Source of the DNA: Lachnospiraceae bacterium
GTDB taxonomy: Bacteria; Bacillota; Clostridia; Lachnospirales; Lachnospiraceae
Assembly: GCA_024684215.1 (NCBI GenBank)
Contig: JAIKXH010000031.1
Location: 1-54,628, forward strand
Direction of reading: 5' to 3'
DNA: 54,628 nucleotides
The notes under the pieces are model-generated. The model searched no databases. It was not told the origin of the DNA and was given only the letters and a program-made list of their open reading frames with translations. Both the position numbers and the translations under genes were made by a program. Every line of letters starts with the position of its first letter. Position 1 is the stretch's first letter. Shown here in pieces: positions 17,154 to 26,086 of this stretch.

Positions 17154-18047
17154 ATGCCAAATAAAGGGAAAATTATAAAAGGAATCGGCGGTTTTTACTA
17201 TGTAAAGACCGCCGAATGCATATACGAATGTAAGGCGAGAGGCGTTTTCAGAAAAGACAACAAAAAGCCTCTTGTCGGTGACGACTGCCTTGTGGATGTT
17301 ATCGACAAGGAAAAAATGATAGGCAATGTCACAGAGCTTTTGGACCGAAAGAACGAACTCATAAGACCTGCTGTCGCAAATGTGGACCAGGCACTGGTTA
17401 TTTTTGCTGTAGCACATCCTCAGCCGCCACTGGGACTTGTTGACAGAATGCTTATACTGCTTGAAAGGCAGGGCCTTCCGTGTGCGGTGGTATTTAACAA
17501 ATCCGATCTTGATGATAAGGGAGCGGGAGATAATTTCAAACGCATATACGAATCTGCGGGATATCAAGTATTCATTGTAAGTGCCAAAGAAAAGAAGGGT
17601 CTGGAGGAACTAAAGGAATACCTTAAAGGAAAGACCACCACGGTGGCAGGGCCTTCCGGCGTAGGAAAATCTTCTCTTATAAATCTGCTCGCCGAAAAAG
17701 AGGTTATGGCTACCGGAGAGATATCGGAAAAGATTGAAAGGGGAAAGCATACCACCAGACATTCGGAGCTTTTTTCTCTCTGGGACGACGGCGAGACCTT
17801 TATCTGCGATACTCCCGGGTTTTCAAGCTTAGAACTTTATGTATGCGGAGTTGAAAAAGAAGAGCTTTGGCAATGCTATCCTGAATTTGTACCCGAAGAG
17901 CCCTGTTGCAGGTTTGCGGGATGTGCACATATTTCCGAGCCTGACTGCGGCATAAAAAAGGCGGTGGCAGAGGGCCGCATCGCAAAAGAAAGATATGAAA
18001 ATTATAAGCTTTTATATGAAGGGCTAAAGTCAAGAAAAAAATATTGA
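17154..18047 (+). CDS. rsgA: Small ribosomal subunit biogenesis GTPase
   Basis: 297-residue circularly permuted GTPase that helps mature the 30S subunit. An OB-fold N-terminus (about 1-70) is followed by the permuted order G4 (NKSD), then G1 (GPSGVGKSSLIN), G2 region and G3 (DTPGF). A C-terminal zinc domain has CRFAGCAHISEPDC. Length and order match the family. It closes the conserved priA-rsgA block. The usual next genes in Firmicutes (rpe, thiamine pyrophosphokinase) are absent here. Confidence 0.95.
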   Translation: MPNKGKIIKGIGGFYYVKTAECIYECKARGVFRKDNKKPLVGDDCLVDVIDKEKMIGNVTELLDRKNELIRPAVANVDQALVIFAVAHPQPPLGLVDRMLILLERQGLPCAVVFNKSDLDDKGAGDNFKRIYESAGYQVFIVSAKEKKGLEELKEYLKGKTTTVAGPSGVGKSSLINLLAEKEVMATGEISEKIERGKHTTRHSELFSLWDDGETFICDTPGFSSLELYVCGVEKEELWQCYPEFVPEEPCCRFAGCAHISEPDCGIKKAVAEGRIAKERYENYKLLYEGLKSRKKY

Positions 18048-18118
18048 TTTTGTAAATTTTGTAATATCCTATAATTATTCCACAATTTATGGTGGTAAGA
18101 TTTAGCAAATTATTAGAA

Positions 18119-18148
18119 TTTACAATTGTACATAGGCTATGCTATTAT
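18119..18148 (+). promoter_or_regulatory. Possible promoter of the uracil permease gene
   Basis: TTTACA (18119-18124) and TATTAT (18143-18148) are spaced by 18 bases, with TG two bases before the -10. It fits the position but overlaps the hairpin at 18136-18174, so either the promoter or the RNA reading of that hairpin must give way. Confidence 0.4.
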
Positions 18149-18224
18149 TTATCTCGGTAAATAGTGGTCATAGCTTCTATTATGTCAACTTTTATACCAT
18201 ATCTTGTGTCTAGATGCGTAGACA
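18136..18224 (+). promoter_or_regulatory. Hairpin-rich leader or operator before the uracil permease
   Basis: GCTATG (18136-18141) pairs with CATAGC (18169-18174), enclosing a second stem of CTATT(A)TTTA with TAAATAG. A further hairpin TGTCTA (18207-18212) with TAGACA (18219-18224) lies just before the ribosome binding site. I found no match to the purine riboswitch core or to the PyrR-binding loop, so the class is unknown. The rest of the 18048-18252 gap is AT-rich with no other visible feature. Confidence 0.4.
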
Positions 18225-18252
18225 TCTCTTTAAATTTTGGAGGAGAAAACTT

Positions 18253-19617
18253 ATGAAACTCATTTATCAGGTGGACGATAAGGTTAAATTCGGACCTCTT
18301 GTCGTCTTTGCAATCCAGCAGCTTTTGGCAATCATGACAGCAACACTTGTTGTACCTCTCATTATCGGTAACGATATGAGCCCTGCGGCGGCACTTTTCG
18401 GAGCAGGTGTAGGAACACTCATCTATGTGCTCTTTACAAAGAGAAAGAGTCCCGTGTTCCTCGGTTCATCATTTGCTTTCCTCGGTTCAATGGCAGCGGC
18501 TTTTGCCGGAGGCGTTTCAATGAGCCTCGGATATGTAGGACTTATCCTTGGTGCAGTATTTGCCGGACTTGTTTATGTAGTGATTGCTCTTATTGTTAAG
18601 CTTGTCGGCGTTGATTGGATCAACAAGCTTATGCCTGCGGTTGTTATCGGACCCACAGTTGCAATCATCGGACTTTCACTTGCCGGTAACGCGGTAGGAG
18701 ATATCCTTACCGGTGGTGTTAAGGTTGACGGAGCTCCCGTAGCTACCCCTGTTGTTGCACTTATCGCCGGACTTGTTACATTATTTGTTACCATGCTTTG
18801 CTCAACCTACGGTAAAAAGACCGCAAAGCTTATTCCTTTCATCTTTGGTATTCTTGCCGGATATGCTTTCTGCCTCATCCTTACCATTATCGGTAATGCT
18901 GCAGGCATTGATTCCATCAAGCTTCTTTCCTTTGATTCCTTCAAAGCTCTTGCTCCCGAAGGAAAAGTCGGAATCGGAACCTTCTTTGCAGTACCTGATT
19001 TTACATTTATCAAAGCAAGCAAGGGTGTCGGAGAATTAAACGGTGCATATATCGCACAGATCGCAGCAGCATATATTCCTGTTGCATTCGTTGTATTTGC
19101 AGAGCATATAGCCGATCACAAGAATATTTCTTCCATCATTGAAAAGGATCTCTTAAAGGAGCCCGGACTTCACAGAACTCTCCTCGGAGACGGTGTTGGT
19201 TCTATGGTGGGTGCATTCTTTGGCGGATGTCCCAACACCACTTACGGTGAGTCGATCGGATGTGTTGCCATCACCAAGAACGCTTCTGTTTATACTATCA
19301 TTACTGCAGCTTGCGGAGCGATAATCATTTCTTTCCTTTCACCTTTTATCGCTTTTGTTAATTCAATTCCCAGCTGTGTAATGGGCGGTGTATGTATGGC
19401 TCTTTACGGATTCATCGCTGTAAGCGGTCTAAAGATGATTCAGAATGTTAACCTTAACAAAAACAAGAATCTCTTTGTTGTATCCGTTATCCTTATTGCC
19501 GGTATCGGCGGACTTACACTTCACTTCGGACAGGTTACCATCACTGAAGTTGCTTGTGCACTTATCCTTGGTATCATTACCAACCTTGTTTTAAAGAAAG
19601 CTCCCGAAGAGGAGTAA
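18253..19617 (+). CDS. uraA: Uracil/xanthine permease, NCS2 family (uracil-type)
   Basis: 454-residue inner-membrane nucleobase:proton symporter with about fourteen hydrophobic segments. The uracil-type signature residues are recognisable: the Glu in VVFAEHIADH and the Glu in CPNTTYGESIG, and PGLHRTLLGDG between them is typical of UraA. ATG 18253 is chosen because GGAGGAG (18239-18245) sits before it; an upstream in-frame ATG at 18214 lies inside a hairpin and would add an unlikely basic leader. Proximity to carB supports uracil over xanthine as substrate. It probably feeds pyrimidine salvage. Confidence 0.9.
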   Translation: MKLIYQVDDKVKFGPLVVFAIQQLLAIMTATLVVPLIIGNDMSPAAALFGAGVGTLIYVLFTKRKSPVFLGSSFAFLGSMAAAFAGGVSMSLGYVGLILGAVFAGLVYVVIALIVKLVGVDWINKLMPAVVIGPTVAIIGLSLAGNAVGDILTGGVKVDGAPVATPVVALIAGLVTLFVTMLCSTYGKKTAKLIPFIFGILAGYAFCLILTIIGNAAGIDSIKLLSFDSFKALAPEGKVGIGTFFAVPDFTFIKASKGVGELNGAYIAQIAAAYIPVAFVVFAEHIADHKNISSIIEKDLLKEPGLHRTLLGDGVGSMVGAFFGGCPNTTYGESIGCVAITKNASVYTIITAACGAIIISFLSPFIAFVNSIPSCVMGGVCMALYGFIAVSGLKMIQNVNLNKNKNLFVVSVILIAGIGGLTLHFGQVTITEVACALILGIITNLVLKKAPEEE

Positions 19618-19634
19618 CATAAAGAAATATGACG

Positions 19635-19722
19635 ATATCTCAGTGAGAGATAAAACTCACTGAGATATTGTTATACATAGGCGCCTTTTATATACCCGAA
19701 AGGGCTTCTATGTATAACAATA
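19635..19722 (+). promoter_or_regulatory. Twin long hairpins in the carB leader
   Basis: Stem 1 is 13 perfect base pairs: ATATCTCAGTGAG (19635-19647) with CTCACTGAGATAT (19656-19668). Stem 2 is 15 perfect base pairs (19666-19680 with 19708-19722), and its loop holds an inner 7-bp stem (19683-19689 with 19699-19705, one wobble). The two stems share bases 19666-19668. Neither is followed by a T-run. The carB start codon is 30 bases downstream. Stem 1 may also end uraA transcripts. Confidence 0.6.
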
Positions 19723-19752
19723 ATTAAACAAAGAAAAGCGAGGATTATTTTT

Positions 19753-22700
19753 ATGCCAAAGCGTGAAGACATCAACAAAGTACTTATAATCGGTTCCGGT
19801 CCTATTATTATCGGACAGGCTTGTGAATTTGACTATTCCGGAACCCAGGCTTGTAAAGCTTTAAAAAAGCTTGGATACGAGATCGTACTTGTAAACTCCA
19901 ATCCGGCAACCATTATGACAGACCCTGAGACAGCTGATGTTACTTATATCGAGCCGCTTAATGTAAACAGACTTGAGCAGATAATCGCAAAGGAACGTCC
20001 CGATGCACTCCTTCCCAATTTAGGCGGACAGTCCGGACTCAATCTTTGCGCTGAACTTAACAAGGCCGGAATCCTTGATAAATATAACGTAAAAGTTATA
20101 GGTGTACAGGTTGATGCCATAGAGCGCGGCGAGGACCGTATCGAGTTTAAAAAGACTATGAACAGCCTCGGAATAGAGATGGCAAGGTCCGAAGTTGCTT
20201 ACTCCGTAGATGAGGCACTTGCAATTGCCGATAAGCTCGGATACCCCGTAGTACTTCGTCCCGCATATACCATGGGCGGAGCAGGCGGTGGTCTTGTTTA
20301 TAACAAAGAGGAATTAAAAACCGTATGTGCAAGAGGACTTCAGGCCTCCCTTGTAGGACAGGTTCTCGTAGAGGAATCTATTCTCGGGTGGGAAGAGCTT
20401 GAACTTGAAGTGGTAAGAGACAGCGAAGGCAATATGATCACGGTTTGTTTCATCGAGAACATCGATCCTCTCGGAGTTCACACCGGTGACTCGTTCTGTT
20501 CTGCCCCTATGCTCACCATTTCACAGGAAGTCCAGGACAGATTACAGGAGCAGGCTTACAAAATCGTAGACAAGGTTCAGGTTATAGGCGGTACCAATGT
20601 ACAGTTCGCTCACGATCCTGTCAGTGACAGAATTATTGTTATAGAGATTAATCCCCGCACCTCGCGCTCATCAGCACTTGCTTCAAAGGCAACCGGATTC
20701 CCTATTGCGCTTGTATCCGCTATGCTTGCATGCGGCCTTACATTAAAGGATATCCCTTGCGGAAAGTATGGCACTTTAGACAAATATGTACCCGATGGTG
20801 ATTATGTCGTAATTAAATTTGCTAGATGGGCATTTGAAAAATTCAAAGGTGTTGAGGATAAGCTCGGAACCCAGATGCGTGCCGTAGGTGAGGTTATGAG
20901 CATCGGAAAGAACTTCAAGGAGGCATTCCAGAAGGCTATCCGTTCTCTTGAGACAGGCAGATACGGCCTCGGTCATGTAAAAGATTTTGATACTCTTACA
21001 AAAGAGCAGCTTTTAAATAAGCTTGCGGTTCCCTCAAGCGAGAGATATTTCCTCATCTATGAAGCGCTCAGGAAGGGTGCAACATCTCAGGAAATATTTG
21101 ATATCACCAAGGTTAAGCATTACTTCCTTGACCAGATGAGAGAACTTGTTGAGGAAGAGGAAGAAATATTAAAGAATAAAGGAAATATGCTCTCCGATGA
21201 TGCGCTTACAAAAGCTAAGAAGGACGGCTTCTCCGATAAGTATTTAAGTAAGCTTTTAGAGATTCCCGAGCAGGACATAAGAAACCGCAGAAAAGAAATA
21301 GGTGTGGTAGAAAACTGGGAAGGTGTACATGTAAGCGGCACAAAGGACAGCGCTTACTACTATTCCAGCTATAATTGCAAGGATGCGGACCCTGTATCAA
21401 ACAATAAAAAGATTATGATCCTTGGCGGCGGTCCCAACCGTATCGGACAGGGTATTGAATTTGACTATTGCTGCGTACATGCAGCTATGGCATTAAAGAA
21501 GCTTGGCTTTGAAACCATTATAGTAAACTGCAATCCGGAGACTGTTTCAACGGACTATGATACATCAGATAAGCTCTATTTTGAGCCTCTTACTTTGGAG
21601 GATGTACTCAGTATCTACGAAAAGGAAAAGCCCCTTGGAGTTATTGCACAGTTCGGAGGACAAACTCCTCTTAACCTCGCTGCAGAGCTTAAGAAAAACG
21701 GTGTAAATATCCTCGGAACATCACCTGAAGTGATAGACCTTGCAGAGGATAGAGACCAGTTTAGGGCGCTTATGGACAAGCTTGGAATTCCTATGCCCGA
21801 GTCCGGAATGGCTACAACTGTTGATGAAGCGATCGCTATTGCCGGAAAGATCGGATATCCTGTTATGGTGCGTCCTTCTTACGTACTTGGCGGAAGAGGA
21901 ATGGAAGTGGTATATGACGATGAAGCTATGACCGATTATATGCGCGCTGCTGTCGGTGTTACACCCGACAGACCGATACTTATCGACCGTTTCTTAAATC
22001 ATGCTATGGAATGTGAGTCCGATGCTATATGTGACGGAACCCATGCATTCGTGCCTGCTGTTATGGAGCATATCGAGCTTGCGGGTGTTCACTCCGGCGA
22101 CTCGGCTTGTATAATCCCTTCTGCGCATATCCCCGCAGAAAATGTGGAGACCATCAAAGAATATACCAGAAAGATTGCGGAAGAGATGCATGTAAGAGGC
22201 CTTATGAACATGCAATATGCCATCGAAAACGGCAAGGTATTTGTGCTCGAAGCCAACCCCAGAGCATCCAGAACAGTTCCTCTTGTATCAAAGGTATGTA
22301 ATATCAGAATGGTTCCTCTTGCTACAGAAATCATTACATCAGAGCTTACAGGAAAACCTTCACCCGTTCCTGCTTTAAAGGAAAAGAACATCCCTTACTA
22401 TGGAGTAAAGGAAGCTGCATTTCCCTTCAATATGTTCCAGGAGGTAGACCCCATCCTCGGACCCGAGATGAGATCGACAGGCGAGGTTCTTGGACTTTCT
22501 CCCTCATACGGAGAGGCTTTTGTAAAGGCACAGGAAGGCGTTCAGTCACCTCTTCCCATGGGCGGTACGGTGCTTCTTTCCGTCAACAGAAAGGACAAGG
22601 CTGAGATTGCAAAGGTTGCACAGATGTTTGAGGAGGACGGATTTAATATCCTTGCCACCGGCAAAACCTATGAGATCATTACCGAAGCAGGCGTAAAGGC

Positions 22701-22974
22701 TACCCTTATAAAGAAGCTCTATGAGGGAAGACCCAATGTGCTTGATGCAATAGAAAACGGCGAGATAGACCTTATAATCAACTCACCCGTAGGAAAGGAC
22801 AGCGTAAATGACGACAGCTATTTAAGAAAGGCTGCCGTTAGAAAGAAGATTCCTTACATCACCACAATTGCAGCAGCAAGTGCAGCCGCAGACGGAATCA
22901 GATACATGAAATCCGGAAAGCATAATGAGATCAAATCTCTCCAGAAGCTCCATTCAGAGATTACGGATTTATAA
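19753..22974 (+). CDS. carB: Carbamoyl-phosphate synthase large chain
   Basis: 1073 residues, normal for the family. It makes carbamoyl phosphate from bicarbonate, ATP and ammonia supplied by the small subunit, for pyrimidine and arginine synthesis. Two homologous ATP-grasp halves are visible: KVLIIGSGPIIIGQACEFDYSG at the start of the first and KIMILGGGPNRIGQGIEFDY-type sequence opening the second (about residue 550), with the C-terminal allosteric domain (about 935-1073). The small subunit gene carA is not adjacent, so the gene stands alone. Start ATG 19753 follows GCGAGGA. A strong terminator lies 70 bases after the stop. Confidence 0.96.
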   Translation: MPKREDINKVLIIGSGPIIIGQACEFDYSGTQACKALKKLGYEIVLVNSNPATIMTDPETADVTYIEPLNVNRLEQIIAKERPDALLPNLGGQSGLNLCAELNKAGILDKYNVKVIGVQVDAIERGEDRIEFKKTMNSLGIEMARSEVAYSVDEALAIADKLGYPVVLRPAYTMGGAGGGLVYNKEELKTVCARGLQASLVGQVLVEESILGWEELELEVVRDSEGNMITVCFIENIDPLGVHTGDSFCSAPMLTISQEVQDRLQEQAYKIVDKVQVIGGTNVQFAHDPVSDRIIVIEINPRTSRSSALASKATGFPIALVSAMLACGLTLKDIPCGKYGTLDKYVPDGDYVVIKFARWAFEKFKGVEDKLGTQMRAVGEVMSIGKNFKEAFQKAIRSLETGRYGLGHVKDFDTLTKEQLLNKLAVPSSERYFLIYEALRKGATSQEIFDITKVKHYFLDQMRELVEEEEEILKNKGNMLSDDALTKAKKDGFSDKYLSKLLEIPEQDIRNRRKEIGVVENWEGVHVSGTKDSAYYYSSYNCKDADPVSNNKKIMILGGGPNRIGQGIEFDYCCVHAAMALKKLGFETIIVNCNPETVSTDYDTSDKLYFEPLTLEDVLSIYEKEKPLGVIAQFGGQTPLNLAAELKKNGVNILGTSPEVIDLAEDRDQFRALMDKLGIPMPESGMATTVDEAIAIAGKIGYPVMVRPSYVLGGRGMEVVYDDEAMTDYMRAAVGVTPDRPILIDRFLNHAMECESDAICDGTHAFVPAVMEHIELAGVHSGDSACIIPSAHIPAENVETIKEYTRKIAEEMHVRGLMNMQYAIENGKVFVLEANPRASRTVPLVSKVCNIRMVPLATEIITSELTGKPSPVPALKEKNIPYYGVKEAAFPFNMFQEVDPILGPEMRSTGEVLGLSPSYGEAFVKAQEGVQSPLPMGGTVLLSVNRKDKAEIAKVAQMFEEDGFNILATGKTYEIITEAGVKATLIKKLYEGRPNVLDAIENGEIDLIINSPVGKDSVNDDSYLRKAAVRKKIPYITTIAAASAAADGIRYMKSGKHNEIKSLQKLHSEITDL

Positions 22975-23045
22975 TTTTTGGAACAATTTTTATATAAAGA
23001 CATATTTAATAACCTTATAATCTAATTGTTAGAGAATGTGTCCGC

Positions 23046-23081
23046 AAAAAAAAGCCGCCTCTGACAAAGGGCGGCTTTTTT
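23046..23081 (+). terminator. Intrinsic terminator between carB and the GH3 gene
   Basis: A-run, then GCCGCC (23054-23059) pairing with GGCGGC (23070-23075), then six T. It is a classical Rho-independent terminator. It ends only about five bases before the GH3 ribosome binding site, and a TATAAT (23016-23021) lies upstream of it, so it may also act as an attenuator of the GH3 gene. Confidence 0.88.
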
Positions 23082-23095
23082 GGAAAAGAGGTAAT

Positions 23096-25963
23096 ATGAA
23101 ACTTAAATACGAAGATTATGAAAATACAGCAAGAAGGGCAGTTTCTGAGGGCGTAGTCCTTTTGAAGAACAAGGATAATGTTCTCCCGATAAAAAAAGAT
23201 GCAAGGGTTGCTTTGTTTGGACGTATACAGAGCCATTACTATAAATCCGGCACCGGTTCCGGAGGAATGGTAAATGCAGGAAAAGTGTGGACATTTCCTG
23301 AGGCCTTTAAACGTGAAAATATTAAACTTAACGAAGAATTAAAGGCACTCTATGAGGAATTTGACAAAACTCACCCCTATGATATGGGAGCGGGTTTTGG
23401 AAGCGAGCCCTGGAGTCAGGAGGAAATGGAACTTGATAAGGCCGTAGCGAAAAAGGCGGCAGGGGAATCAGATATTGCGATCGTGATTATAGGACGCACT
23501 GCCGGAGAAGAGCAGGATTATAGAAACGAGCCGGGGGCATATAAGATTTCCGAAACGGAAAAAAATATGCTCATGACAGTAAGAGAAGCCTTCGACAAGA
23601 TGGTTGTCATTATGAATGTGAGCGCCGTTCTCGATATGGAGGATGTAGAAAAAGCACAGCCTGATGCCATTTTATATGCATGGCAGGGAGGGCAGGTCGG
23701 AGCCCTCGGAACGGTGGATGTTATTGTAGGAAACGTTAGCCCTTCCGGTAAGCTCACGGACACTATAGCAAAGAAAATAGAGGATACTCCCGCATTTCCT
23801 AACTTTGGAAGAATAGACTATAACTGCTATGCGGAAGATATTTATGTGGGTTATAAATGGTACAGCACCTTTAACAAAAAGGCCGTACTTTATCCTTTCG
23901 GATTCGGACTTTCATATACAAGCTTTAGAGTTGATCCAAAGGAGTGTTTAATCAGAGACCATATGGGCAAGATCATATCCATGGAAGATTTAATCTTTGC
24001 CAATAAAACCATTGCTGAGAAGGGCGCAGTGATAGAGGTGTCCTTTGTGGTTGAAAATACCGGAAATTATCCCGGAAAAGAGGTAGTTGAGGTATACTTA
24101 AAAGCCCCGCAGGGCAAGCTTGGAAAGCCTGCTATATCTCTTGCGGGATTTACTAAAACTAAGGAACTGAAACCCGGTGAAAAGGCTCTTGCCACCGTAA
24201 AGATAGATCCTTACCTGATATCATCCTATGATGATTTGGGGGTTACGGGACATGAATACTGCTATGTTTTGGAAGAAGGCGAATATGAGTTCCTTTCGGG
24301 TGATTGCTCTGACAATCTTAAAAAAGCCGGTGGATTTACATTGGCAGAAACCTTGGTCACTGAGAAGCTTTCACAACAGATGGCGCCTATAAAAGCATTT
24401 AGGAGAGTGCGTCCCCGACAGGATAATACAGTAGAGGAAGGCTTTAAGCCCGAATACGAAGAAGTCCCTTTGGCAAAGGTAAAAGATATTGATGTAGCAA
24501 AAAATGACAATCCTAAGTGCGAAGCATATAACGGTGATAAGGGAATAAAGCTTATTGATGTCAAAAACGGCAAAGCCACTATGGATGAATTTATAGCGCA
24601 GCTCTCTGATGAGGATCTCGCAGCCATAGTCAGAGGAGAAGGTATGGGAAGCCCCAAGGTTACCGCAGGCACCGCTGCGGCTTTCGGAGGAGTAAGCCCT
24701 GCACTTAAAAACTTCGGAATCCCTTGCGGATGCTGCTCGGACGGACCTTCCGGTATGAGGATGGACTGCGGAACCAGAGCCTTCAGTCTTCCCAACGGAA
24801 CACTTCTTGCCTGCACATGGAATACCGAGTTAAACGAAAAACTTTTCGGAATGCTCGGAATAGAGATGACCAAAAACAAGATTGATGTTCTCCTTGGCCC
24901 CGGAATCAATATTCACCGCCATCCCTTAAATGGCAGAAATTTTGAGTATTTCTCGGAAGATCCGCTTATGACGGGACGTATGGCAGCAGCGCAATTTAGA
25001 GGACTTAAGAGCGCCGGCGTATCCGGAACTTTAAAGCATTTTTGCGGAAACAATCAGGAGACCCACAGACATGATATCGACAGCGTCATATCAGAGAGAG
25101 CACTCAGAGAAGTTTATTTAAAGGGCTTTGAGATTGCGATAAAAGAAGGCGGAGCAGACTCTGTAATGACTACTTACGGCGCTGTAAACGGATCATGGAC
25201 CAATTCAAGACATGACCTTTGCACCTGCATTTTAAGAGAAGAGTGGGGCTTTAAGGGAATCGTGATGACCGACTGGTGGGCCAAGATCGGTGATGTGGAC
25301 GGTAAGATTTCAAGGAATGATTTTGCAAGATGCGTACTTGCGCAGAATGATTTTTATGCAGTATGCCCCGATGCCGCTGTAAATTCCAGTGATGATAATC
25401 TTTTAAGCGAGCTTGCTTCGGGGGGCATCACCAGAGGACAGATGGCAAGATGCGCCGCAAATATCTGTGCATTTTTGGAAAATACCCATGCATTTGAGAG
25501 AATAAACGGAAAAGAGCCAAAGCTCGAGCTTGAAGGCTTCGATGATGCTGAAGGCGGAATAGATGCTGCGAATGTTGAATATTTCGATATAGAGGACGGT
25601 ACGGTAATAGATCTGTCAAATGTATTATCGGTTCAGGGATGTCTGTACGCTTTCGGATTAAATGTTAAAAAGCCCGGATGCTACAAAATGGTTATTACCG
25701 GAAAGAGCGATCTTTCCGAGCTTGCCCAGATTCCCATCGGAATATTCTTCCAGAGTATTCCGAGCGGTACCTTTACCTTTAACGGGACGGGCGGAGAATA
25801 TAAGAGCCTTGAGCGAAAAGTGCTTCTTTCCAATAAATACGGCGTTATGAGATTTTATTTTGGCGGAAACGGACTAAAACTTAAGGATTTAAAATTTATC
25901 TATGAAAAGGACTATGATCCGGCTCTTGGATGGGACGGATATGCCGATTATATAAAAGGATAA
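23096..25963 (+). CDS. GH3 glycoside hydrolase with reversed domain order (beta-glucosidase/xylosidase type)
   Basis: 955 residues. The usual GH3 C-terminal domain comes first (about 5-290, starting ARRAVSEGVVLLKNKDNVLP), then a fibronectin-III-like module (from about 325, after FGFGLSYTSF), then the (beta/alpha)8 catalytic domain (about 490-790) with SDGPSGMR, GPGINIHRHPLNGRNFEYFSED-type motif and the nucleophile D726 in GIVMTDWW. This permuted order is known from Butyrivibrio and Ruminococcus beta-glucosidases. A further C-terminal beta-rich region (about 840-955) resembles a carbohydrate-binding module. No signal peptide: cytoplasmic. ATG 23096 is used because AAGAGGT precedes it; an in-frame ATG at 23036 lies upstream of the terminator. 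The exact sugar is not certain. Confidence 0.9.
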   Translation: MKLKYEDYENTARRAVSEGVVLLKNKDNVLPIKKDARVALFGRIQSHYYKSGTGSGGMVNAGKVWTFPEAFKRENIKLNEELKALYEEFDKTHPYDMGAGFGSEPWSQEEMELDKAVAKKAAGESDIAIVIIGRTAGEEQDYRNEPGAYKISETEKNMLMTVREAFDKMVVIMNVSAVLDMEDVEKAQPDAILYAWQGGQVGALGTVDVIVGNVSPSGKLTDTIAKKIEDTPAFPNFGRIDYNCYAEDIYVGYKWYSTFNKKAVLYPFGFGLSYTSFRVDPKECLIRDHMGKIISMEDLIFANKTIAEKGAVIEVSFVVENTGNYPGKEVVEVYLKAPQGKLGKPAISLAGFTKTKELKPGEKALATVKIDPYLISSYDDLGVTGHEYCYVLEEGEYEFLSGDCSDNLKKAGGFTLAETLVTEKLSQQMAPIKAFRRVRPRQDNTVEEGFKPEYEEVPLAKVKDIDVAKNDNPKCEAYNGDKGIKLIDVKNGKATMDEFIAQLSDEDLAAIVRGEGMGSPKVTAGTAAAFGGVSPALKNFGIPCGCCSDGPSGMRMDCGTRAFSLPNGTLLACTWNTELNEKLFGMLGIEMTKNKIDVLLGPGINIHRHPLNGRNFEYFSEDPLMTGRMAAAQFRGLKSAGVSGTLKHFCGNNQETHRHDIDSVISERALREVYLKGFEIAIKEGGADSVMTTYGAVNGSWTNSRHDLCTCILREEWGFKGIVMTDWWAKIGDVDGKISRNDFARCVLAQNDFYAVCPDAAVNSSDDNLLSELASGGITRGQMARCAANICAFLENTHAFERINGKEPKLELEGFDDAEGGIDAANVEYFDIEDGTVIDLSNVLSVQGCLYAFGLNVKKPGCYKMVITGKSDLSELAQIPIGIFFQSIPSGTFTFNGTGGEYKSLERKVLLSNKYGVMRFYFGGNGLKLKDLKFIYEKDYDPALGWDGYADYIKG

Positions 25964-26016
25964 AAACGTAAAGAAGGAAACTGTATCAAATCGGGAGTAA
26001 AAACTTAACAGATGTG

Positions 26017-26045
26017 TTTACTAATCATACCATTTTTAGTAAAAT
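26017..26045 (+). promoter_or_regulatory. Promoter with inverted repeat, diguanylate cyclase gene
   Basis: TTTACT (26017-26022) and TAAAAT (26040-26045) are spaced by 17 bases. The same bases form an inverted repeat, TTTACTA (26017-26023) and TAGTAAA (26037-26043), which would let a dimeric regulator cover both promoter elements. Confidence 0.55.
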
Positions 26046-26086
26046 ATATGTAGGATTTTCACAAACATCAGAGAGGTTGCCCGAGT

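Noticed and set aside
18119-18252. Purine riboswitch before the nucleobase permease
   Set aside because: The conserved three-way junction and loop sequences of the purine class are not present.
19653-19752. PyrR-type attenuator before carB
   Set aside because: I find no PyrR anti-antiterminator loop sequence, and the stems are not followed by a T-run.
23036-23095. Upstream ATG start for the GH3 enzyme
   Set aside because: The added 20 residues would be encoded across a strong terminator; the ATG at 23096 has its own ribosome binding site and begins the GH3 homology.
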